Assembly (NCBI GenBank): GCA_958496175.1
Contig: OY292279.1
Location: forward strand, 7,192,001-7,256,000
Length of the DNA stretch: 64,000 bases
Source: Sisyra terminalis
Taxonomy: Eukaryota > Arthropoda > Insecta > Neuroptera > Sisyridae
Direction of reading: 5' to 3'
Position numbers and translations under genes: made by a program. A model generated the notes under the pieces. That model did no database searches. It saw nothing but the letters and a program-made list of their open reading frames with translations, and was not told the DNA's origin. This document shows positions 54,301 to 64,000 of the stretch, piece after piece (within the stretch, counting starts at the first letter, position 1; each line of letters opens with the position of its first letter).

Positions 54301-54739
54301 TCAAGGGGGTGACTTTTCATTATGAGGTGTATTTTTCTCAACGGATTATTAATTAAGGCCTTTTAGAGATGTATAATGTGAAAAAATTTTATTCCTGTGG
54401 GTTACAGGGCAATCACAATTCCATTTCAAAGTTTCAAAAAGGCCAAAAAGGACAATTTTCAACCCAAAATAAAGGATATAAAGGAAAGTTTTATTCGCTG
54501 TAAAACTGCTGACTATTATATGTTGAATCGTCCTCAACATTTCTAAGCCAAAATATTTTATTTTTACGGGATAGAAGGATGAAAAAACCCACCGGGAAGT
54601 TAAGGAATTGAACATCTATACGACAAATTTCGTCTGAAAATGGATCATTTCTAGGGGGTGACTTTTCATTATGAGGTATATTTTTCTCAACCGATTATGA
54701 ATTAAGGCTTTCAAAAGATCTATAATGTGAAAAAACTTT

Positions 54740-55220
54740 ATTCTCTGTGGGTTACAGGGCAATCACAATTCCATTTCAAATTTTCAAAAAGGCCAAAAAG
54801 GACAATTTTCAAACCCTAAATAAAGGATATAAAGGAAAGTTTTATTCGCTGTAAAACTGCTGATTATATATATGTTGAATCGTCCTCAACATTTCTAAGC
54901 CAAAATATTTTATTTTTACGGGATAGAAGGATGAAAAAACCCACCGGGAAGTTAAGGAATTGAACATCTATACGACAAATTTCGTCTGAAAATGGGTCAA
55001 TTCAGGGGGTGACTTTTCATTATAAGGTGTATTTTTCTCAACGGATTATGAATTAAGGCCTTTAAGAGATGTATAATGTGAAAAAATTTATTCCTGTGGG
55101 TTACAGGGCAATCACAATTCCATTTCAAATTTTCAAAAAGGCCAAAAAGGACAATTTTCAACCCAAAATATAAGGATATAAAGGAAAAGTTTTATTCGCT
55201 GTAAAACTGCTGACTATATG
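54740..55220. other. Local excess of one- and two-base indels in the array
   Basis: Compared with neighbouring copies this stretch has many small indels, mostly in homopolymers or short runs: TTCTCTGTGGG, TCAAACCCT, GATTATATATATG, AATATAAGG, GGAAAAGTTT and GACTATATG. The flanks are almost free of them. A similar stretch lies at about 60,800-62,840. Sequencing or assembly error is more likely than mutation. Confidence 0.6.
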
Positions 55221-58200
55221 TTGAATCGTCCTCAACATTTCTAAGCCAAAATATTTTATTTTTACGGGATAGAAGGATGAAAAAACCCACCGGGAAGTTA
55301 AGGAATTGAACATCTATACGACAAATTTCGCCCGAAAATGGATCATTTCAAGGGGGTGACTTTTCATTATGAGGTATATTTTTCTCAACCGATTATGAAT
55401 TAAGGCTTTCAAAAGATGTATAATGTGAAAAAATTTTATTCCTGTGGGTTACAGGGCAATCACAATTCCATTTCCAATTTTCAAAAAGGCCAAAAAGGAC
55501 AATTTTCAACCCTAAATAAAGGATATAAAGGAAAGTTTTATTCGCTGTAAAACTGCTGATTTATATATGTTGAATCGTCCTCAACATTTCTAAGCCAAAA
55601 TATTTTATTTTTACGGGATAGAAGGATGAAAAAACCCACCGGGAAATTAAGGAATTGAACATCTATACGACAAATTTCGTCTGAAAATGGGTCAATTCAA
55701 GGGGGTGACTTTTCATTATGAGGTATATTTTTCTCAACGGATTATGAATTAAGGCCTTTAAGAGATGTATTATGTGAACAAAATTTATTCCTGTGGGTTA
55801 CAGGGCAATCACAATTCCATTTCAAAGTTTCAAAAAGGACAATTTTCAACCCTAAATAAAGGATATATAGGAAAGTTTTATTCGCTGTAAAACTGCTGAC
55901 TATTATATGTTGAATCGTCCTCAACATTTCTAAGCCAAAATATTTTATTTTTAAGGGATAGAAGGATGAAAAAACCCACCGGGAAGTTAATGAATTGAAC
56001 ATCTATACGACAAATTTCGTCTGAAAATGGGTCAATTCAAGGGGGTGACTTTTCATTATGAGGTGTATTTTTCTCAACGGATTATGAATTAAGGCCTTTT
56101 AGAGATGTATAATGTGAAAAAATTTTATTCCTGTGGGTTACAGGGCAATCACAATTCCATTTCAAAGTTTAAAAAAGGCCAAAAAGGACAATTTTCAACC
56201 CAAAGTAAAGGATATAAAGGAAAGTTTTATTCGCTGTAAAACTGCTGACTATTATATGTTGAATCGTCCTCAAAATTTCTAAGCCAAAATATTTTATTTT
56301 TACGGGATAGAAGGATGAAAAAACCCACCGGGAAGTTAAGGAATTGAACATCTATACGACAAATTTCGACTGAAAATGGATCATTTCAAGGGGGTGACTT
56401 TTCATTATGAGGTATATTTTTCTCAACCGATTATGAATTAAGGCTTTCAAAAGATCTATAATGTGAAAAAACTTTATTCCTGTGGGTTACAGGGCAATCA
56501 CAATTCCATTTCAAATTTTCAAAAAGGCCAAAAAGGACAATTTTCAACCCTAAATAAAGGATATAAAGGAAAGTTTTATTCGCTGTAAAACTACTGATTT
56601 ATATATGTTGAATCGTCCTCAACATTTCTAAGCCAAAATATTTTATTTTTACGGGATAGAAGGATGAAAAAACCCACCGGGAAGTTAAGGAATTGAACAT
56701 CTATACGACAAATTTCGTCTGAAAATGGGTCAATTCAAGGGGGTGACTTTTCATTATAAGGTGTATTTTTCTCAACGGATTATGAATTAAGGCCTTTAAG
56801 AGATGTATAATGTGAAAAAATTTTATTCCTGTGGGTTACAGGGCAATCACAATTCCATTTCAAATTTTCAAAAAGGCCAAAAAGGACAATTTTCAACCCT
56901 AAATAAAGGATATAAAGGAAAGTTTTATTCGCTGTAAAACTGCTATTATATGTTGAATCGTCCTCAACATTTCTAAGCCAAAATATTTTATTTTTACGGG
57001 ATAGAAGGATGAAAAAAACCCCCGGGAAGTTAAGGAATTGAACATCTATACGACAAATTTCGTCTGAAAATGGGTCAATTCAAGGGGGTGACTTTTAATT
57101 ATGAGGTGTATTTTTCTCAACGGATTATGAATTAAGGCCTTTAAGAGATGTATAATGTGAAAAAATTTTATTCCTGTGGGTTACAGGGCAATCACAATTC
57201 CATTTCAAAGTTTCAAAAAGGCCAAAAAGGACAATTTTCAACCCAAAATAAAGGATATAAAGGAAAGTTTTATTCGCTGTAAAACTGCTGACTATTATAT
57301 GTTGAATCGTCCTCAACATTTCTAAGCCAAAATATTTTATTTTTACGGGATAGAAGGATGAAAAAACCCACCGGGAAGTTAAGGAATTGAACATCTATAC
57401 GACAAATTTCGCCCGAAAATGGATCATTTCAAGGGGGTGACTTTTCATTATGAGGTATATTTTTCTCAACCGATTATGAATTAAGGCTTTCAAAAGATCT
57501 ATAATGTGAAAAAACTTTATTCCTGTGGGTTACAGGGCAATCACAATTCCATTTCAAATTTTCAAAAAGGCCAAAAAGGACAATTTTCAACCCTAAATAA
57601 AGGATATAAAGGAAAGTTTTATTCGCTGTAAAACTGCTGATTTATATATGTTGAATCGTCCTCAACATTTCTAAGCCAAAATATTTTATTTTTACGGGAT
57701 AGAAGGATGAAAAAACCCACCGGGAAATTAAGGAATTGAACATCAATACGACAAATTTCGTCTGAAAATGGGTCAATTCAAGGGGGTGACTTTTCATTAT
57801 GAGGTATATTTTTCTCAACGGATTATGAATTAAGGCCTTTAAGAGATGTATTATGTGAACAAAATTTATTCCTGTGGGTTACAGGGCAATCACAATTCCA
57901 TTTCAAAGTTTCAAAAAGGACAATTTTCAACCCTAAATAAAGGATATAAAGGAAAGTTTTATTCGCTGTAAAACTGCTGACTATTATATGTTGAATCGTC
58001 CTCAACATTTCTAAGCCAAAATATTTTATTTTTAAGGGATAGAAGGATGAAAAAACCCACCGGGAAGTTAATGAATTGAACATCTATACGACAAATTTCG
58101 TCTGAAAATGGGTCTATTCAAGGGGGTGACTTTTCATTATGAGGTGTATTTTTCTCAACGGATTATTAATTAAGGCCTTTTAGAGATGTATAATGTGAAA

Positions 58201-60799
58201 AAATTTTATTCCTGTGGGTTACAGGGCAATCACAATTCCATTTCAAAGTTTCAAAAAGGCCAAAAAGGACAATTTTCAACCCAAAATAAAGGATATAAAG
58301 GAAAGTTTTATTCGCTGTAAAACTGCTGACTATTATATGTTGAATCGTCCTCAACATTTCTAAGCCAAAATATTTTATTTTTACGGGATAGAAGGATGAA
58401 AAAACCCACCGGGAAGTTAAGGAATTGAACATCTATACGACAAATTTCGTCTGAAAATGGATCATTTCTAGGGGGTGACTTTTCATTATGAGGTATATTT
58501 TTCTCAACCGATTATGAATTAAGGCTTTCAAAAGATCTATAATGTGAAAAAACTTTATTCCTGTGGGTTACAGGGCAATCACAATTCCATTTCAAATTTT
58601 CAAAAAGGCCAAAATGGACAATTTTCAACCCTAAATAAAGGATATAAAGGAAAGTTTTATTCGCTGTAAAACTGCTGATTTATATATGTTGAATCGTCCT
58701 CAACATTTCTAAGCCAAAATATTTTATTTTTACGGGATAGAAGGATGAAAAAACCCACCGGGAAGTTAAGGAATTGAACATCTATACGACAAATTTCGTC
58801 TGAAAATGGGTCAATTCAAGGGGGTGACTTTTCATTATAAGGTGTATTTTTCTCAACGGATTATGAATTAAGGCCTTTAAGAGATGTATAATGTGAAAAA
58901 ATTTTATTCCTGTGGGTTACAGGGCAATCACAATTCCATTTCAAATTTTCAAAAAGGCCAAAAAGGACAATTTTCAACCCAAAATAAAGGATATAAAGGA
59001 AAGTTTTATTCGCTGTAAAACTGCTGACTATTATATGTTGAATCGTCCTCAACATTTCTAAGCCAAAATATTTTATTTTTACGGGATAGAAGGATGAAAA
59101 AACCCACCGGGAAGTTAAGGAATTGAACATCTATACGACAAATTTCGCCCGAAAATGGATCATTTCAAGGGGGTGACTTTTCATTATGAGGTATATTTTT
59201 CTCAACCGATTATGAATTAAGGCTTTCAAAAGATGTATAATGTGAAAAAATTTTATTCCTGTGGGTTACAGGGCAATCACAATTCCATTTCCAATTTTCA
59301 AAAAGGCCAAAAAGGACAATTTTCAACCCTAAATAAAGGATATAAAGGAAAGTTTTATTCGCTGTAAAACTGCTGATTTATATATGTTGAATCGTCCTCA
59401 ACATTTCTAAGCCAAAATATTTTATTTTTACGGGATAGAAGGATGAAAAAACCCACCGGGAAATTAAGGAATTGAACATCTATACGACAAATTTCGTCTG
59501 AAAATGGGTCAATTCAAGGGGGTGACTTTTCATTATGAGGTATATTTTTCTCAACGGATTATGAATTAAGGCCTTTAAGAGATGTATTATGTGAACAAAA
59601 TTTATTCCTGTGGGTTACAGGGCAATCACAATTCCATTTCAAAGTTTCAAAAAGGACAATTTTCAACCCTAAATAAAGGATATATAGGAAAGTTTTATTC
59701 GCTGTAAAACTGCTGACTATTATATGTTGAATCGTCCTCAACATTTCTAAGCCAAAATATTTTATTTTTAAGGGATAGAAGGATGAAAAAACCCACCGGG
59801 AAGTTAATGAATTGAACATCTATACGACAAATTTCGTCTGAAAATGGGTCAATTCAAGGGGGTGACTTTTCATTATGAGGTGTATTTTTCTCAACGGATT
59901 ATGAATTAAGGCCTTTTAGAGATGTATAATGTGAAAAAATTTTATTCCTGTGGGTTACAGGGCAATCACAATTCCATTTCAAAGTTTAAAAAAGGCCAAA
60001 AAGGACAATTTTCAACCCAAAGTAAAGGATATAAAGGAAAGTTTTATTCGCTGTAAAACTGCTGACTATTATATGTTGAATCGTCCTCAAAATTTCTAAG
60101 CCAAAATATTTTATTTTTACGGGATAGAAGGATGAAAAAACCCACCGGGAAGTTAAGGAATTGAACATCTATACGACAAATTTCGACTGAAAATGGATCA
60201 TTTCAAGGGGGTGACTTTTCATTATGAGGTATATTTTTCTCAACCGATTATGAATTAAGGCTTTCAAAAGATCTATAATGTGAAAAAACTTTATTCCTGT
60301 GGGTTACAGGGCAATCACAATTCCATTTCAAATTTTCAAAAAGGCCAAAAAGGACAATTTTCAACCCTAAATAAAGGATATAAAGGAAAGTTTTATTCGC
60401 TGTAAAACTACTGATTTATATATGTTGAATCGTCCTCAACATTTCTAAGCCAAAATATTTTATTTTTACGGGATAGAAGGATGAAAAAACCCACCGGGAA
60501 GTTAAGGAATTGAACATCTATACGACAAATTTCGTCTGAAAATGGGTCAATTCAAGGGGGTGACTTTTCATTATAAGGTGTATTTTTCTCAACGGATTAT
60601 GAATTAAGGCCTTTAAGAGATGTATAATGTGAAAAAATTTTATTCCTGTGGGTTACAGGGCAATCACAATTCCATTTCAAATTTTCAAAAAGGCCAAAAA
60701 GGACAATTTTCAACCCTAAATAAAGGATATAAAGGAAAGTTTTATTCGCTGTAAAACTGCTATTATATGTTGAATCGTCCTCAACATTTCTAAGCCAAA

Positions 60800-62840
60800 A
60801 TATTTTATTTTTTACGGGATAGAAGGATGAAAAAAACCCCCGGGAAGTTAAGGAATTTGAACATCTATACGACAAAATTTCGTCTGAAAATGGGTCAATT
60901 CAAGGGGGTGACTTTTAATTATGAGGTGTATTTTTTCTCAACGGATTATGAATTAAGGCCTTTAAGAGATGTATAATGTGAAAAAATTTTATTCCTGTGG
61001 GTTACAGGGCAATCACAATTCCATTTCAAAGTTTCAAAAAGGCCAAAAAGGACAATTTTCAACCCAAAATAAAGGATATAAAGGAAAGTTTTATTCGCTG
61101 TAAAACTGCTGACTATTATATGTTGAATCGTCCTCAACATTTCTAGCCAAAATATTTTATTTTTACGGGATAGAAGGATGAAATAACCCACCGGGAAGTT
61201 AAGGAATTGAACATCTATACGACAAATTTCGCCCGAAAATGGATCATTTCAAGGGGGTGACTTTTCATTATGAGGTATATTTTTCTCAACCGATTATGAA
61301 TTAAGGCTTTCAAAAGATGTATAATGTGAAAAAATTTTATTCCTGTGGGTTTACAGGGCAATCACAATTCCATTTCCAATTTTCAAAAAGGCCAAAAAGG
61401 ACAATTTTCAACCCTAAATAAAGGATATTAAGGAAAGTTTTATTCGCTGTAAAACTGCTGATTTATATATGTTGAATCGTCCTCAACATTTCTAAGCCAA
61501 AATATTTTATTTTTACGGGATAGAAGGATGAAAAAACCCACCGGGAAATTAAGGAATTGAACATCTATACGACAAATTTCGTCTGAAAATGGGTCAATTC
61601 AAGGGGGTGACTTTTCATTATGAGGTATATTTTTTCTCAACGGATTATGAATTAAGGCCTTTAAGAGATGTATAATGTGAACAAAATTTATTCCTGTGGG
61701 TTACAGGGCAATCACAATTCCATTTCAAAGTTTCAAAAAGGACAATTTTCAACCCTAAATAAAGGATATATAGGAAAGTTTTATTCGCTGTAAAACTGCT
61801 GACTATTATATGTTGAATCGTCCTCAACATTTCTAAGCCAAAATATTTTATTTTTAAGGGATAGAAGGATGAAAAAACCCACCGGGAAGTTAATGAATTG
61901 AACATCTATACGACAAATTTCGTCTGAAAATGGGTCAATTCAAGGGGGTGACTTTTCATTATGAGGTGTATTTTTCTCAACGGATTATGAATTAAGGCCT
62001 TTTAGAGATGTATAATGTGAACAAAATTTTATTCCTGTGGGTTACAGGGGCAATCACAATTCCATTTCAAAGTTTAAAAAAGGCCAAAAAGGACAATTTT
62101 CAACCCAAAGTAAAGGATATAAAGGAAAGTTTTATTCGCTGTAAAACTGCTGACTATTATATGTTGAATCGTCCTCAAAATTTCTAAGCCAAAATATTTT
62201 ATTTTACGGGATAGAAGGATGAAAAAACCCACCGGAAGTTAAGGAATTGAACATCTATACGACAAATTTCGAAAATGGATCATTTCAAGGGGGTGACTTT
62301 TCATTATGAGGTATATTTTTCTCAACCGATTATGAATTAAGGCTTTCAAAAGATGTATAATGTGAAAAAACTTTATTCCTGTGGGTTACAGGGCAATCAC
62401 AATTCCATTTCAAATTTTCAAAAGGCCAAAAAGGACAATTTTCAACCCTAAGTAAAGGATATAAAGGAAAGTTTTATTCGCTGTAAAACTGCTGATTTAT
62501 ATATGTTGAATCGTCCTCAACATTTCTAAGCCAAAATATTTTATTTTTACGGGATAGAAGGATGAAAAAACCCACCGGGAAGTTAAGGAATTGAACATCT
62601 ATACGACAAATTTCGTCTGAAAATGGGTCAATTCAGGGGGGTGACTTTTCATTATGAGGTATATTTTTCCTAACGGATTATGAATTAAGGCTTTCAAAAG
62701 ATGTATAATGTGAAAAAACTTTATTCCTGTGGGTTACAGGGCAATCACAATTCCATTTCAAATTTCAAAAAGGCCAAAAAGGACAATTTTCAACCCTAAA
62801 TAAAGGATATAAAGGAAAGTTTTATTCGCTGTAAAACGCT
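60800..62840. other. Second local excess of small indels in the array
   Basis: Examples are TATTTTTTACGGG (60,811), GAATTTGAAC (60,856), ATTTTTTCTC (60,930), TTCTAGCC (61,144), GGGTTTACAGG (61,349), CAGGGGCAATC (62,046), TATTTTACGGG (62,201), CACCGGAAG (62,233), loss of TCTG near 62,272, and AAAACGCTG (62,836). The monomer frames break here for this reason. Confidence 0.6.
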
Positions 62841-64000
62841 GATTTATATATGTTGAATCGTCCTCAACATTTCTAAGCCAAAATATTTTATTTTTACGGG
62901 ATAGAAGGATGAAAAAACCCACCGGGAAGTTAAGGAATTGAACATCTATACGACAAATTTCGTCTGAAAATGGGTCAATTCAAGGGGGTGACTTTTCATT
63001 ATGAGGTATATTTTTCCTAACGGATTATGAATTAAGGCTTTCAAAAGATGTATAATGTGAAAAAATTTTATTCCTGTGGGTTACAGGGCAATCACAATTC
63101 CATTTCAAATTTTCAAAAAGGCCAAAATGGACAATTTTCAACCCTAAATAAAGGATATAAAGGAAAGTTTTATTCGCTGTAAAACTGCTGACTATTATAT
63201 GTTGAATCGTCCTCAACATTTCTAAGCCAAAATATTTTATTTTTAAGGGATAGAAGGATGAAAAAACCCACCGGGAAGTTAATGAATTGAACATCTATAC
63301 GACAAATTTCGTCTGAAAATGGGTCAATTCAAGGGGGTGACTTTTCATTATGAGGTGTATTTTTCTCAACGGATTATGAATTAAGGCCTTTAAGAGATGT
63401 ATAATGTGAAAAAATTTTATTCCTGTGGGTTACAGGGCAATCACAATTCCATTTCAAAGATTCAAAAAGGCCAAAAAGGACAATTTTCAACCCTAAATAA
63501 AGGATATAAAGGAAAGTTTTATTCGCTGTAAAACTGCAGACTATTATATGTTGAATCGTCCTCAACATTTCTAAGCCAAAATATTTTATTTTTAAGGGAT
63601 AGAAGGATGAAAAAACCCACCGGGAAGTTAATGAATTGAACATCTATACGACAAATTTCGTCTGAAAATGGGTCAATTCAAGGGGGTGACTTTTCATTAT
63701 GAGGTGTATTTTTCTCAACGGATTATGAATTAAGGCCTTTAAGAGATGTATAATGTGAAAAAATTTTATTCCTGTGGGTTACAGGGCAATCACAATTCCA
63801 TTTCAAAGTTTCAAAAAGGCCAAAAAGGACAATTTTCAACCCAAAATAAAGGATATAAAGGAAAGTTTTATTCGCTATAAAACTGCTGACTATTATATGT
63901 TGAATCGTCCTCAACATTTCTAAGCCAAAATATTTTATTTTTACGGGATAGAAGGATGAAAAAACCCACCGGGAAGTTAAGGAATTGAACATCTATACGA

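Larger units (their letters stand above)
47067..63024 (+). repeat. Super-repeat block, 25-monomer and 11-monomer units
   Basis: A marked monomer with AAGTTTAAAAAAGGCC, CCCAAAGTAAAGG and CTCAAAATTTCTAAG sits at 47,494, 56,169 and 59,986 and again near 62,070. The first spacing, 8,675 bp, equals 25 monomers with five 9-bp and one 4-bp deletions less one base; the second, 3,817 bp, is 11 monomers. The order of 340-bp variants (47,067; 49,148; 50,884 against 55,742; 57,823; 59,559) repeats exactly. Confidence 0.85.
30540..64000 (+). repeat. Right satellite array, about 349-bp monomers, roughly 96 copies, runs off the window
   Basis: Head-to-tail monomers of 349 bp, each with CCTGTGGGTTACAGG, TTTCAAGGGGGTGAC, AAAGGATATAAAGGAAAG, ACGGGATAGAAGGATGA and CACCGGGAAGTTAA. 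The orientation is opposite to that of the left array, and the sequence is a distinct subfamily (GTTGAATCGTCCTCAAC and CTGTAAAACTGCTGAC here; GATTCTATAAATAATAAAC there). Length variants recur: 340 bp (loss of CCAAAAAGG from a repeated AAAAAGG tract) and 345 bp (CTGCTGACTATT to CTGCTATT). The arrangement of variants gives higher-order repeats of 1,387 (4-mer), 1,736 (5-mer) and 2,081 bp (6-mer). The 86-92-codon minus-strand frames present in most copies are by-products of the shared sequence. Confidence 0.97.

Noticed and set aside
31097..63992. Dozens of 86-92-codon minus-strand open frames beginning MFNSLTSRWVFSS
   Set aside because: They repeat with the 349-bp monomer and change length with its indels. 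The left array does not keep this frame, and there is no family motif. Homogenised satellite DNA explains them better than a multi-copy gene family.
11990..64000. CRISPR-like array
   Set aside because: Repeats are about 349 bp, contiguous and without unique spacers, in a eukaryotic context.
30540..64000. Centromere assignment
   Set aside because: Array length and higher-order repeats would fit, but many insect satellites are pericentromeric or dispersed, and sequence alone cannot decide.

Overview
The window is AT-rich eukaryotic, most likely insect, genomic DNA. It has no operon-like packing of genes, the introns are short with canonical GT-AG ends, there is a decayed cut-and-paste transposon of an insect-type DUF7869-like family, tRNA-derived repeat units occur, and more than two thirds of the window is satellite DNA. 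Family and organism assignments are from memory of motifs; no search was run.

Layout. (1) 1-11,100: AT-rich intergenic DNA with few features: a 10-bp triple repeat (5,141), a hairpin element (5,674-5,779), a more CpG-rich stretch (about 6,600-7,640), and a 1.57-kb DNA transposon (8,137-9,705) with 24-bp inverted ends around a broken transposase-like gene. (2) 11,112-11,518: two exon-like blocks with an initiator-like TCAGT, a short open frame and canonical splice sites. (3) About 11,690-24,280: a tandem array of about 349-bp monomers (roughly 35 copies) with decayed edges, lying directly after the splice donor at 11,519. (4) 24,592-25,695: a second, diverged copy of the first exon, then one isolated diverged monomer, then two further exon-like blocks. 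(5) 25,965-29,480: a palindromic core of three 1.0-1.2-kb units, each with a tRNA-like head; two are in + orientation and one is inverted, with only 28 bp between the inverted arms. (6) 29,690-30,545: inverted copies of the exon-like blocks and of the isolated monomer. (7) 30,540-64,000 (running off the window): a second array of the same satellite family, in the opposite orientation to the left array, about 96 monomers, with clear higher-order repeats (4-, 5- and 6-mers) nested in super-repeats of 3,110, 3,468, 3,817 and 8,675 bp.

Interpretation. The whole of 11-64 kb reads as one inverted duplication. A small transcription-unit-like cassette (exon 1, intron holding one satellite monomer, exon 2, exon 3) sits on both sides of a palindromic core, and the intronic monomer has been amplified independently into two arrays of related but distinct subfamilies. 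The simplest model is a satellite that arose from, or was captured in, an intron, then spread by unequal exchange while an inverted duplication put two arrays head to head. Transcription across the core could give long hairpin RNA. That is inference; nothing here proves transcription. The many 60-92-residue open frames in the arrays are best explained as by-products of array homogenisation, not as genes.
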